From: Bacillota bacterium
Lineage (GTDB): Bacteria; Bacillota; Clostridia; Oscillospirales; Acutalibacteraceae
DNA length: 64,000 nt
NCBI GenBank assembly: GCA_021769885.1
Contig: JAETSA010000010.1
Span: forward strand, 52,336-116,335
Direction: 5' to 3'
Each line of letters begins with the position of its first letter. Position 1 is the stretch's first letter. The position numbers were made by a program, and so were the translations under genes. Shown in pieces: positions 24,021 through 32,063 of this stretch. Below the pieces are notes generated by a model. That model made no database searches. It was given only the letters and a program-made list of their open reading frames with translations, and was not told the origin of the DNA.

Positions 24021-25082
24021 ATGCAAATGACGTTTCGTTGGTTCGGCGCAGAAAAGGATACCGTAACGCTTGCGCAAATTCGGCAGATTCCCGGTGTGAC
24101 AGGTGTTGTGCCTGCGCTCCATTACCTGCCTGCGGGCGAGGTTTGGCCCATGGAGGATATTCTCCGAATGAAAGCGGAAATCGAAGCCGCAGGGCTTACG
24201 ATGGAGTGTATCGAAAGCGTAAACGTGCACGAGGATATTAAAATCGGACTGCCCACGCGCGACAAATATATAGAGAACTATAAAATCTGTATCCGCAATT
24301 TGGCGGCGGCGGGCGTGAAGGTCATCTGCTACAATTTTATGCCTGTGTTCGACTGGACGCGCACCGACCTTGCAAGCAGAATGTGCGACGGTGCGACCTG
24401 CCTTGCCTACGACGGTAAGCAGATTGAGGGCAAAAGTCCTGAGCAGATGTTCAAAGAAATTGATGACAATTCCAACGGATATGCGATGCCCGGCTGGGAA
24501 ACCGAGCGTATGCCCGAAATCAAAGCACTGTTTGAGAAATACAAAAATGTGACCGAGGAAGACCTTTGGAACAATCTGATTTACTTCCTGGAGCAGATTA
24601 TGCCCGTTTGCGAGGAATGCGATGTCAAAATGGCGATTCATCCCGACGATCCGCCATGGGGGATTTTCGGCTTGCCGCGCATCATCACAAATTTGGACGC
24701 ACTCAAAAAGCTGTTAAATGCCGTGCCGAGTAAATATAACGGCATTACTTTCTGCACAGGCTCGCTCGGTGCAAACCTCGAAAACGATTTGCCCGCGATG
24801 ATTCGTGCGGTCGGCGACCGTATTTATTTCGCACATTTGCGCAACATTAAAGTAGAGGGAAGACATTTCAACGAAACTGCCCACGAAAGTGCGGCAGGGT
24901 CTCTCGATATGTATGAAATCGTCAAAGCACTGCAGGACGTCGGCTTTGACGGCTATATCCGTCCCGACCACGGCAGAATGATTTGGGATGAGGTCGCGCG
25001 CCCCGGGTACGGGCTTTTTGACCGCGCATTGGGTGCGGCATATCTTAACGGACTTTGGGAAGCTGTAGAAAAATCCAAATAA
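24021..25082 (+). CDS. uxuA: Mannonate dehydratase
   Basis: Converts D-mannonate to 2-keto-3-deoxy-D-gluconate in glucuronate breakdown, in the cytoplasm. The 353-residue TIM-barrel protein begins MQMTFRWFG, the usual UxuA start, and contains CYNFMPVFDWTRTD, MAIHPDDPPW and RPDHGRMIWDE, which hold metal and substrate ligands. I start at ATG 24021, since AAAGGTG lies at the right distance and the earlier GTG/ATG codons overlap that site. It is first in a four-gene hexuronate operon. Confidence 0.96.
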   Translation: MQMTFRWFGAEKDTVTLAQIRQIPGVTGVVPALHYLPAGEVWPMEDILRMKAEIEAAGLTMECIESVNVHEDIKIGLPTRDKYIENYKICIRNLAAAGVKVICYNFMPVFDWTRTDLASRMCDGATCLAYDGKQIEGKSPEQMFKEIDDNSNGYAMPGWETERMPEIKALFEKYKNVTEEDLWNNLIYFLEQIMPVCEECDVKMAIHPDDPPWGIFGLPRIITNLDALKKLLNAVPSKYNGITFCTGSLGANLENDLPAMIRAVGDRIYFAHLRNIKVEGRHFNETAHESAAGSLDMYEIVKALQDVGFDGYIRPDHGRMIWDEVARPGYGLFDRALGAAYLNGLWEAVEKSK

Positions 25083-25140
25083 CTTTCCGACCCGTAAAAT
25101 TTTCGGAATATGTTTTCCCGAAACAGAAAGGATTTTGAAT

Positions 25141-25989
25141 ATGGTACACGAAAATTTAAAAGGCAGAGTCGCAGTCGTAACAGGCGGCGGCGGTGTAATC
25201 TGCGGTGATTTTGCGAAAGCACTCGGCAGACAGGGCGTCAAGGTCGCGGTACTCGATTTAAACGAAGCGGCGGCGCAGGCGGTTGCCGATGAGATTACAG
25301 CAGCAGGCGGCGAAGCGATTGCGGTCGGATGCAATGTTTTGGAGCCGGAAAGTATGGAGCAGGCACGCAAGGTCGTCAACGAAAAGCTTGGCACTTGTGA
25401 CATTCTTTTAAACGGCGCAGGCGGCAATAACCCGAAAGGCACAACGACCAAGGAAACCTTAGAAAAGATTGACCTTATCGAAAAGGACGAAAATGTGAAA
25501 ACCTTTTTCGACCTTGACCCGCAGGGTATCTCTTTTGTGTTTAATCTGAATTTCTTAGGCACGCTGATTCCGACACAGGTGTTTGCCCGTGATATGGCAG
25601 ATAAACAGAATACCTGTATCATTATGGTATCCTCTATGAATGCTTACCGTCCGCTGACCAAAATTCCTGCCTATTCGGCGGCGAAAGCGGCAGTGAAAAA
25701 CTTTACGGAATTTATGGCGGTGCATTTTGCCGAGGTCGGTATCCGCGTGAACGCGATTGCGCCCGGGTTCTTCTCGACCAATCAGAATAAAACTCTGCTT
25801 TGGAACGAGGACGGCACACCCACAGCACGTACAGAAAAAATTCTTGCCGCAACCCCGATGAAGCGCTTCGGCGAAACAGAGGAATTGGACGGTGCGCTGC
25901 TTTTCCTGTGTGATGAGGCGTATTCAAGCTTTGTAACGGGGACAACTATTATTGTAGACGGCGGCTTTAACGCGTATTCAGGCGTGTAA
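25141..25989 (+). CDS. uxuB: SDR-type D-mannonate oxidoreductase (fructuronate reductase)
   Basis: A 282-residue short-chain dehydrogenase. The N-terminal nucleotide-binding glycine motif is TGGGGVICG (near 15-23), NGAGGNNP follows, and the catalytic YSAAK is in PAYSAAKAAVKNF. Position between mannonate dehydratase and the ketodeoxygluconate kinase indicates NADH-linked interconversion of fructuronate and mannonate, as with the SDR-type UxuB of Bacillus-like operons. It is unrelated to the long-chain E. coli UxuB. ATG 25141 follows AAAGGAT by seven bases. Confidence 0.9.
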   Translation: MVHENLKGRVAVVTGGGGVICGDFAKALGRQGVKVAVLDLNEAAAQAVADEITAAGGEAIAVGCNVLEPESMEQARKVVNEKLGTCDILLNGAGGNNPKGTTTKETLEKIDLIEKDENVKTFFDLDPQGISFVFNLNFLGTLIPTQVFARDMADKQNTCIIMVSSMNAYRPLTKIPAYSAAKAAVKNFTEFMAVHFAEVGIRVNAIAPGFFSTNQNKTLLWNEDGTPTARTEKILAATPMKRFGETEELDGALLFLCDEAYSSFVTGTTIIVDGGFNAYSGV

Positions 25990-26003
25990 AAGGAGAAAAT
26001 AAG

Positions 26004-27101
26004 ATGGATTTACAGTTAAAAGAACAGGGCACATATGCCTATGATATGATTTCCTTGGGCGAAATTATGCTGCGCTTAGACCCGGGCGAGGGGCGCATCA
26101 AATCAGCGCGTTCCTTTCGTGCGTGGGAGGGCGGCGGCGAATACAATGTTGCGCGCGGACTGCGTCGGTGCTTCGGGATGAAAACGGCGGCAGTGACTGC
26201 CCTTGCGGACAATGAGGTCGGCAGACTGGTAGAGGATTTTATGCTGCAGGGCGGCGTAGATACCTCGTTTATTCAGTGGAGACCCTATGACGGTATCGGC
26301 AGAACCGTCCGCAACGGTTTGAACTTTACCGAGCGCGGCTACGGCATCCGCGGTGCGGTCGGTGTGTCTGACCGCGGCAATACAGCGGCTTCGCAGTTAA
26401 AAGCGGGCGACATCGATTGGGAATATATCTTCGGTACGCTGGGCGTACGTTGGCTGCATACGGGCGGCATTTTTGCCGCACTGTCCGATACAACGGCAGA
26501 TGTCGTGATTGAAGCGGTCAAAACAGCGAAAAAGTACGGTACGGTGGTTTCCTATGACCTCAACTACCGTCCGTCTTTGTGGAAAGACATCGGCGGCAAG
26601 GAAAAGGCACAGGCGGTCAACCGCGAGATTGCGAAATATATCGATGTGATGATCGGCAACGAAGAGGACTTCACCGCATGTCTCGGCTTTGAGGTCGAGG
26701 GCAACGACGAGAATCTCAAATCCCTCAACATCGAAGGCTATTACAAAATGCTCGGTGAGGTCGTAAAGGTGTATCCGAATTTCAAGGTGATTGCAACGAC
26801 CTTGCGCACCGTAAAAACCGCAACCGTCAACGACTGGTCGGCAATTTGCTATGCCGATGGCAAGGTCTATAACGGGCTTTCGCTCCCGAATCTTGAAATT
26901 CTCGACCGCGTCGGCGGCGGTGACAGCTTTGCTTCGGGGCTGATTTACGGCTTAATGACCACAGGCGACCCGCAAAAAGCCGTCAACTACGGCGTAGCCC
27001 ACGGCGCACTCGCTATGACCACCCCCGGCGACACCTCTATGGCGTCCCTCAAAGAGGTCGAAAATATCGTGAACGGCGCAGGCGCAAGAGTGCAGAGATA
27101 G
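26004..27101 (+). CDS. kdgK: 2-keto-3-deoxygluconate kinase (PfkB family)
   Basis: Phosphorylates 2-keto-3-deoxygluconate to KDPG using ATP. The 365-residue protein has PfkB signatures: WEGGGEYNVARGLRR near the N-terminus and DRVGGGDSFASGLIYGL near residue 300, which contains the catalytic Asp and anion hole. It is somewhat longer than the common 310-340-residue kinases because of an insertion around 215-245. AAAAGGAG lies nine bases before ATG 26004 and 14 bp separates it from uxuB. Operon context decides the substrate. Confidence 0.92.
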   Translation: MDLQLKEQGTYAYDMISLGEIMLRLDPGEGRIKSARSFRAWEGGGEYNVARGLRRCFGMKTAAVTALADNEVGRLVEDFMLQGGVDTSFIQWRPYDGIGRTVRNGLNFTERGYGIRGAVGVSDRGNTAASQLKAGDIDWEYIFGTLGVRWLHTGGIFAALSDTTADVVIEAVKTAKKYGTVVSYDLNYRPSLWKDIGGKEKAQAVNREIAKYIDVMIGNEEDFTACLGFEVEGNDENLKSLNIEGYYKMLGEVVKVYPNFKVIATTLRTVKTATVNDWSAICYADGKVYNGLSLPNLEILDRVGGGDSFASGLIYGLMTTGDPQKAVNYGVAHGALAMTTPGDTSMASLKEVENIVNGAGARVQR

Positions 27102-27211
27102 TTTCTTTTTCCGCGTGGCTTCGTTGTGTTCGGCTTGCCATGCAAAAAAATAAATCTACCTTTGTGTGAACACTTGCATAATTTTAAATTCTCATTTTTG
27201 GAGTGAATGAT

Positions 27212-27868
27212 ATGGACAAGGAAAAAATCATTACCCGCATTCAGGACTGCGGCATTGTTGCCGTGGTGCGTGCGGAATCCGTGGACAAGGCAATCCGCAT
27301 TACCGATGCGTGCATCGAGGGCGGTGTGGCGGCAATTGAATTGACTTTTACCGTGCCGCACGCGGACAAAGTTATTGAAGAACTGGCAAAGCGTTACAGC
27401 CCCGAGGACATTATTCTCGGCGCGGGTACGGTGTTAGATGCCACCACGGCACGGATTGCGATGCTCTCCGGCGCGGAATATATCGTCAGTCCTGCGCTTG
27501 ACCTCGACACATTGCACCTGTGCAACCGCTACAGAGTGCCGATGATGCCGGGTATTATGAGCGTGCGCGAGGGTCTCCTCGCCATGGAAAACGGGGCGGA
27601 TATTTTGAAGGTGTTCCCCGCAGACCTGTTTGGACCGAAGATTATCAAAGATATCAAAGGGCCGATTCCGTATGCAAAAATGATGCCGACAGGCGGTGTG
27701 GATGCCGATAATGTTGGCGAGTGGATTAAAGCAGGTGCAGTTGCCGTCGGCGCAGGGTCATCGCTTACCGCAGGCGCGAAAACAGGCGACTATAAGAAGA
27801 TTACCGAAACAGGTAAAAAATTCGTCGCAAACATCAAAGCAGCGCGCGCAGAGCTTGCGGCGAAATAA
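27212..27868 (+). CDS. eda: KDPG/KHG aldolase
   Basis: A 218-residue class I aldolase that cleaves 2-keto-3-deoxy-6-phosphogluconate into pyruvate and glyceraldehyde-3-phosphate, ending the hexuronate route. Family motifs are clear: VRAES, IELTFTVPHA with the catalytic Glu, GAGTVLD, and KVFPADLFGP with the Schiff-base Lys. The start is ATG 27212, where GGAG is eight bases upstream. A 110-bp gap separates it from kdgK, yet no promoter or terminator is obvious there, so it is probably in the same transcript. Confidence 0.95.
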   Translation: MDKEKIITRIQDCGIVAVVRAESVDKAIRITDACIEGGVAAIELTFTVPHADKVIEELAKRYSPEDIILGAGTVLDATTARIAMLSGAEYIVSPALDLDTLHLCNRYRVPMMPGIMSVREGLLAMENGADILKVFPADLFGPKIIKDIKGPIPYAKMMPTGGVDADNVGEWIKAGAVAVGAGSSLTAGAKTGDYKKITETGKKFVANIKAARAELAAK

Positions 27869-27910
27869 AATTCTTTTTAAATACCAAATAATGCTCCCTC
27901 TTCGAGGGCA

Positions 27911-28002
27911 GACTCCCTCACACTGTGAGGGAGATGTCACGAAGTGACAGAGGGAGACCGCTGCTGTCAGCGGCTGTCGAGCGAAGCGAGACTGAGGGAG
28001 TC
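27911..28002. repeat. 92-bp hairpin-rich element with 10-bp terminal inverted repeats
   Basis: Bounded by GACTCCCTCA and TGAGGGAGTC. Inside are consecutive small hairpins: CTCCCTC/GAGGGAG, GTCAC-GAA-GTGAC, CCGCTG/CAGCGG and AGCGAAGC. It resembles small palindromic intergenic elements of gut Clostridia and differs from the GTAGGG family. It sits between eda and pduL. Confidence 0.7.
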
Positions 28003-28173
28003 CCCTCTGCTTTCGCAAATGCTTTAAAGCAACAGAAAGATACCGCTTTGTGCGGGAATCTTTATCTGCCTGCGGGTCGCCGGCGAAACGACCTAACGGT
28101 GATATATCCGTCAAAAAATTTCTCTTAATTTATAAAGAGAGATGTAAAAAATACATAAAGGGAGAAAATACAT

Positions 28174-28746
28174 ATGGAAAAAACAGTTTTGGTAGAAACC
28201 TCTGCGCGTCACGTACACGTGACCAAAGAAACCTTGGAAACCTTGTTTGGCGCGGGCTATCAGCTCACCAAGAAAAAGGATTTGTCTCAGCCGGGGCAGT
28301 TTGCCTGTGCAGAGCGCGTACAGGTTATCGGACCGAAGGGCAGCTTCCCCGCAGTTTCGATTTTAGGGCCGGAGCGTCCTGCGGATCAGGTAGAGATTTC
28401 TGCTTCCGACGCACGTTCTATCGGTGTAGTTGCGCCCGTTCGTGAGTCCGGCGACATCGCAGGCAGCGGTGCGTGCAAATTGGTAGGCCCGAAAGGCGAA
28501 GTCGAACTGAAAGAGGGCGTCATCGTTGCAAAACGCCACATTCATATGACCCCTGAGGATGCAGAAAAATACGGACTTTCCGACAAACAGGTTGTATCTG
28601 TCGAAATCAAATCAGCGGAGCGTTCGCTTGTGTTCGGCGATACTGTCGTGCGCGTCAGCCCCAACTACGCGCTTGCGATGCATATTGACACAGATGAATC
28701 CAATGCCGTAATGGCACCTGCGGGTACACTCGGCGTGATTCTGTGA
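28174..28746 (+). CDS. pduL: PduL-type phosphate acyltransferase
   Basis: Transfers an acyl group between CoA and phosphate (acetyl- or propanoyl-phosphate), replacing Pta in many Clostridia. The 190-residue product has the duplicated PduL barrel with zinc-binding His motifs: SARHVHVT near residue 11 and AKRHIHMT near 120. There is no encapsulation peptide at the N-terminus and no other microcompartment gene here, so a housekeeping role making acetyl-phosphate for ATP is more likely than propanediol use. AAAGGGAG precedes ATG 28174. Confidence 0.93.
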   Translation: MEKTVLVETSARHVHVTKETLETLFGAGYQLTKKKDLSQPGQFACAERVQVIGPKGSFPAVSILGPERPADQVEISASDARSIGVVAPVRESGDIAGSGACKLVGPKGEVELKEGVIVAKRHIHMTPEDAEKYGLSDKQVVSVEIKSAERSLVFGDTVVRVSPNYALAMHIDTDESNAVMAPAGTLGVIL

Positions 28747-28759
28747 GGAGAAGTTCCGA

Positions 28760-29353
28760 ATGACGCAAAATTTCACAAAATCGAATACACGTGTTAAAAA
28801 TTCCGTGCGTGAAATCGTCCTGTGCGGTATGTTTGCCGCAATTACGGCGGTGCTTTCGCAAATCTCGATTCCAATAGGGCCTGTGCCGATATCCTGCTCT
28901 TGGATTGCAGTGTTTTTAACAGGACTTTTGTTGCCGATGCGCCCCGCGGTGCTGTCACAGCTTGTATATTTGTTGCTTGGTGCAATCGGCGTGCCCGTAT
29001 TCGCGGGCTTTCAGTCGGGCGTGGCACGCCTGGCAGGCCCGACGGGCGGCTATTTGCTTGCATACCCGATTATGGTGCTTATTATTTCCGCTATGATGAA
29101 GGTCTACGACAAAAAACTGGGGGAGAAGCCTATGGCACTGCGCGCCCTGTTCTTGGTCGGTGCGCTTGTTCTCTCTGCTGTTGTTTGCTATGCGAGCGGT
29201 ACGGCATGGTTCATGGTGTTTTCGGGCTCGTCTTTTGAAAAAACGCTGACGCTCACCGTATTACCGTTCCTTGCAGGCGATACCGCCAAAATCGTGCTGT
29301 GCACCGTCTTAACCCTTTCTGCAAGACCCCGTTTGAAAAAGGTTATGAAATAA
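28760..29353 (+). CDS. bioY: Biotin transporter BioY
   Basis: A 197-residue membrane protein with about six membrane segments, the substrate-binding S component of an ECF biotin transporter. GPVPISCSWIAVFLTGLLL and GVARLAGPTGGYLLAYP are typical BioY segments. No energising EcfA/EcfT genes are adjacent, so it likely shares a common ECF module. It starts 13 bp after pduL with its own GAGGAG site and probably belongs to the same transcript. No BirA-type operator is recognisable. Confidence 0.92.
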   Translation: MTQNFTKSNTRVKNSVREIVLCGMFAAITAVLSQISIPIGPVPISCSWIAVFLTGLLLPMRPAVLSQLVYLLLGAIGVPVFAGFQSGVARLAGPTGGYLLAYPIMVLIISAMMKVYDKKLGEKPMALRALFLVGALVLSAVVCYASGTAWFMVFSGSSFEKTLTLTVLPFLAGDTAKIVLCTVLTLSARPRLKKVMK

Positions 29354-29382
29354 GAGTCGGCTTATACTTCTAAAAATGAAAA

Positions 29383-29426
29383 ACACCCGCGTATTTCTAA
29401 GCTATGAAATACGCGGGCGTTTTTTG
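29383..29426. terminator. Bidirectional terminator between bioY and the RHH gene
   Basis: CACCCGCGTATTTC pairs with GAAATACGCGGGCG. A T-run follows on the plus strand and a T-rich tail on the minus strand, so it can serve both converging genes. Confidence 0.9.
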
Positions 29427-29429
29427 CCT

Positions 29430-29618
29430 TTACTTGTTATACAGCTTCTCGTCGTCTATCGGAATTTCACCGTTTTCCGTTTCGTATGCGCGTACGCATT
29501 GCTGTGCAAGAAATTCCAACTGCGCATTTAACGAGCGCATATTCTCTTTGGCAACAAAAGAGATTTTGTAAAGCAATTCGGGCGTAAAGCGAATGCCTGT
29601 TTGAATTTTATTTGTCAT
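29430..29618 (-). CDS. Arc-like ribbon-helix-helix protein
   Basis: A 62-residue protein with an N-terminal strand IQTGIRFTPELLYKISFVAK and a following helix SLNAQLEFLAQQCVRAY, the layout of Arc/MetJ-type ribbon-helix-helix DNA-binding proteins. GAGGTG eight bases before ATG 29618 sets the start. It is divergent from the XRE gene at 29727. Matching AGTG/CACT dyads lie beside both start regions, so mutual regulation is likely. It could be an antitoxin-like regulator, but no toxin gene is seen. Confidence 0.7.
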   Translation of the reverse strand: MTNKIQTGIRFTPELLYKISFVAKENMRSLNAQLEFLAQQCVRAYETENGEIPIDDEKLYNK

Positions 29619-29708
29619 AGTGATAACACCTCGCAATCTGTTTGATAACAGTATACGGAATTTTTGCTTACTTTTATACAAACAGTATGATAATATAGTG
29701 TTATCACT
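29619..29708. promoter_or_regulatory. Divergent promoter region with paired AGTG-N4-CACT operators
   Basis: AGTGATAACAC at 29619-29629 and AGTGTTATCACT at 29697-29708 are inverted copies of one site, each next to the start region of one divergent gene. A related GTTTGATAAC lies between them. They are probable binding sites for the RHH or XRE product. Confidence 0.65.
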
Positions 29709-29726
29709 AAGACGGAGAAGATATAT

Positions 29727-29948
29727 ATGACAACAGATGAAGAATTGCAGATATTATGTCAAAAAATTTACGCTTTGCGTGTGCAAAATCAGCTTTCTCA
29801 GCAGGAAATGGCGCAGAAATTGAGAATCAGCCTTTCTGCGCTTCAAAAAATTGGACAGGGCTTTCCGCCGTTGCAAATGCGTTGCGGTATGCTTTTGAAA
29901 ATACAAAAAGAGTTTGGCATAAAACCGAAAGACCTTTTTATGCCTTAA
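29727..29948 (+). CDS. Small XRE-family HTH protein
   Basis: A 73-residue single-domain regulator. The helix-turn-helix lies at about 14-50 (NQLSQQEMAQKLRISLSALQ), and the C-terminus FGIKPKDLFMP is typical of the family. GGAG precedes ATG 29727. It differs from the other two XRE proteins in this window, lacking the VSADYI segment. It is paired divergently with the RHH gene. Confidence 0.75.
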   Translation: MTTDEELQILCQKIYALRVQNQLSQQEMAQKLRISLSALQKIGQGFPPLQMRCGMLLKIQKEFGIKPKDLFMP

Positions 29949-29967
29949 GAAGAATGCCGTTCACTGT

Positions 29968-30475
29968 AGGGGCGGGTTATTCCCCTGACAGGGGAAATGT
30001 CTGCGAAGCAGACAAAAGGGTGCCCGTTTTCGGAGAAAATCCACGCCCGCCCGAGCACGGTTGGATTTCTCACAAACCAAACGGTAAATCGCAATCTCGT
30101 AGGGGCGAACTGTGTTCGCCCGAAACGGACAGCGAGCCCGGGCTGTCCCTACGATGCGCGGTAAAATAACGCACAATTTCGTAGGGGCGGATGTTCTCGC
30201 CTGCCGGCTCGGTCGGTGCTTCTAAGCTTCGCCTAGAGGTGTCCACCGGACACCCGCACCTTCATCCGCCCGAGCCGACCCCCAAATTTGTGCAAACACA
30301 AAATCGGCGCGAGCAAGCCAGTGCCCTACACTTACACAGAACGTAGGGGCGCTTGCGCGTTGCGCCCGCGGACGGACAAGGATGTCCGTCCCTACGCGTG
30401 AATCCAATTTATATTGCACAAAAATTCTGCGGAACGACACTCAAGGTCGTTCCCTACGCGCGGGTGCGCAAATTT
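29968..30475. repeat. Intergenic hairpin-repeat cluster 5
   Basis: Begins with the second composite module (29968-30055; stems TTCCCCTGACAGGGGAA and GTCTGCGAAGCAGAC). The 85-bp composite module follows (about 30181-30272; AAGCTTCGCCTA and GTGTCCACCGGACAC). Simple modules include CGAACTGTGTTCG, GCGCTTGCGCGTTGCGC and GGACGGACAAGGATGTCC. Confidence 0.85.
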
Positions 30476-30490
30476 CATTCCGACCAAACA

Positions 30491-30537
30491 AAAACCGCAC
30501 GGTTCTTTCCAAAAAAAGGTAAAGAGCCGTGCGGTTG
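30491..30537 (-). terminator. Terminator of the PurF-like gene
   Basis: On the minus strand AACCGCACGGCTCTTT pairs with AAAGAACCGTGCGGTT and is followed by TTTG. It lies 16 bp past the stop codon. Confidence 0.9.
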
Positions 30538-30552
30538 GTTGTATGTAATTTA

Positions 30553-31959
30553 TTATTCCTTGCCGTTCCAGCAATAGGTGCAGAGCTTGTCCTTGTCAAT
30601 GCCGACAGCTTCGAGCATATCGTCCAAACGGTGATAGCGAAGCGAGGTAAAGTGCAGTTTTTCGCAAATCTTATCAATCATTTTCTGATATTTTTCGCCG
30701 TCGGGATCGACGTATTCCTGCAAAATCTCGTCGGTGACCTCGCCACCCTCCAATTCCTGAATTACACGGCGGGTAATCAGCTCCATTTCGGATTTGGAAC
30801 GGGAGAAATTGAGATATTTACAGCCGTACAGAAGCGGCGGGCATCCTGTGCGGACGTGCACCTCTTTCGCGCCGCTCGCATACAGAAAATCGGTGGTTTC
30901 GCGCATCTGCGTACCGCGCACAATGGAATCGTCAATCAACAGCAGGCTTTTGCCCTCAATCAGGTCGTGTACGGGAATCAGCTTCATACGCGCAATCAAA
31001 TCGCGCTTGCTCTGCTGTGTCGGCATAAACGAACGCGGCCAAGTGGGCGTGTATTTGATAAACGGGCGCGAGAACGGAATACCGACCTCGTTGGAATAGC
31101 CAATCGCGTGTGCCGTACCCGAATCGGGGATGCCCGCGATGCTGTCGGGACGCACATTGTCGCGCCGCGCAAGCAGCTTGCCGCAGTTGTAACGTACCTG
31201 CTCGACGCTCACGCCCTCATATGAGGATGACGGATAGCCGTAATAAATCCACAAAAACGTGCAAATTTTCATATCTTTACCGGGAGCGACCAGCGTTTTG
31301 ACGCCGTCCGCTGTGACCACGGCAATTTCCCCGGGACCGAGTTCGCGCACGGCGGTGTAGCCGAGATTCAAATACGCAAAGCTCTCGAAGCTTGCACAGC
31401 AGCTGCCCTCTTTTTGACCGATGGCAATCGGCGTTCTGCCGTATTTGTCGCGTGCCGCATAGATGCCCTTGGGGGTGAGAATCAGCATACTTAAAGAGCC
31501 GTCAATCAGCTCCTGTGCATAGCGAATGCCGTCAATAAAATTTTCTTTTTGATTGATGATGGCGGCGACCAATTCCGTCGGATTGATTTCACCGCTTTGC
31601 ATTTCAAAGAAATGCGTGTTGGATTTAATAATCTCCTCCACAATTTCGTCGGCATTGTTGATTCTGCCGACCGTCGTAACGGCAAATGTGCCGTGGTGGG
31701 AACGAATCAAAATCGGCTGCGCCTCATAATCCGAAATACAGCCGATGCCGAGCTGCCCTTTCATAGCACCGACATCTTTGTCGAATTTTGTCCGAAACGG
31801 TGCGTTTTCAATGTTGTGAATGGCCTTGTCAAAGCCGTTTTCTGCATCGTAAACCGCAAGACCCGCGCGGCGCGTGCCCAAATGTGCGTGATAGTCCACG
31901 CCGAAAAACAAGTCAAAAACGCAATCTTCCTTGGAAGCTACGCCAAAATATCCACCCAT
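30553..31959 (-). CDS. PurF-like amidophosphoribosyltransferase without glutaminase cysteine
   Basis: A 468-residue PurF homologue. PurF makes phosphoribosylamine from PRPP and glutamine in the first purine step. The phosphoribosyltransferase half is intact, with the PRPP loop LLLIDDSIVRGTQ. Cysteines in KICTFLWIYYGYP, CKYLNFS and the terminal CTYCWNG (460, 463) fit the [4Fe-4S] ligands of Bacillus PurF. The N-terminal half is aberrant: it begins MGGYFGVAS where PurF has Met-Cys-Gly, so the nucleophile is missing, and HRGQESAG is replaced by LGTRRAGLA. It may use ammonia or a partner, or have another role. No other purine gene is nearby. GGAG precedes ATG 31959. Confidence 0.85.
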   Translation of the reverse strand: MGGYFGVASKEDCVFDLFFGVDYHAHLGTRRAGLAVYDAENGFDKAIHNIENAPFRTKFDKDVGAMKGQLGIGCISDYEAQPILIRSHHGTFAVTTVGRINNADEIVEEIIKSNTHFFEMQSGEINPTELVAAIINQKENFIDGIRYAQELIDGSLSMLILTPKGIYAARDKYGRTPIAIGQKEGSCCASFESFAYLNLGYTAVRELGPGEIAVVTADGVKTLVAPGKDMKICTFLWIYYGYPSSSYEGVSVEQVRYNCGKLLARRDNVRPDSIAGIPDSGTAHAIGYSNEVGIPFSRPFIKYTPTWPRSFMPTQQSKRDLIARMKLIPVHDLIEGKSLLLIDDSIVRGTQMRETTDFLYASGAKEVHVRTGCPPLLYGCKYLNFSRSKSEMELITRRVIQELEGGEVTDEILQEYVDPDGEKYQKMIDKICEKLHFTSLRYHRLDDMLEAVGIDKDKLCTYCWNGKE

Positions 31960-32063
31960 GTGATCTCCGCCTGTCTAAAAAAATTACAAAATTCATTATA
32001 GCAAAAAAGCGCGAAAATGAAAAGAAAAAAATCAGAGAATTTTGAATTTTTTTCGGGGATATT

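Noticed and set aside
28174..28746. Propanediol-utilisation microcompartment
   Set aside because: PduL alone is common as a housekeeping phosphotransacetylase. No shell proteins, no encapsulation peptide and no other pdu genes are present.
29430..29948. Toxin-antitoxin pair
   Set aside because: Both genes look like DNA-binding proteins and are divergent rather than overlapping in one operon. No toxin fold is recognisable.
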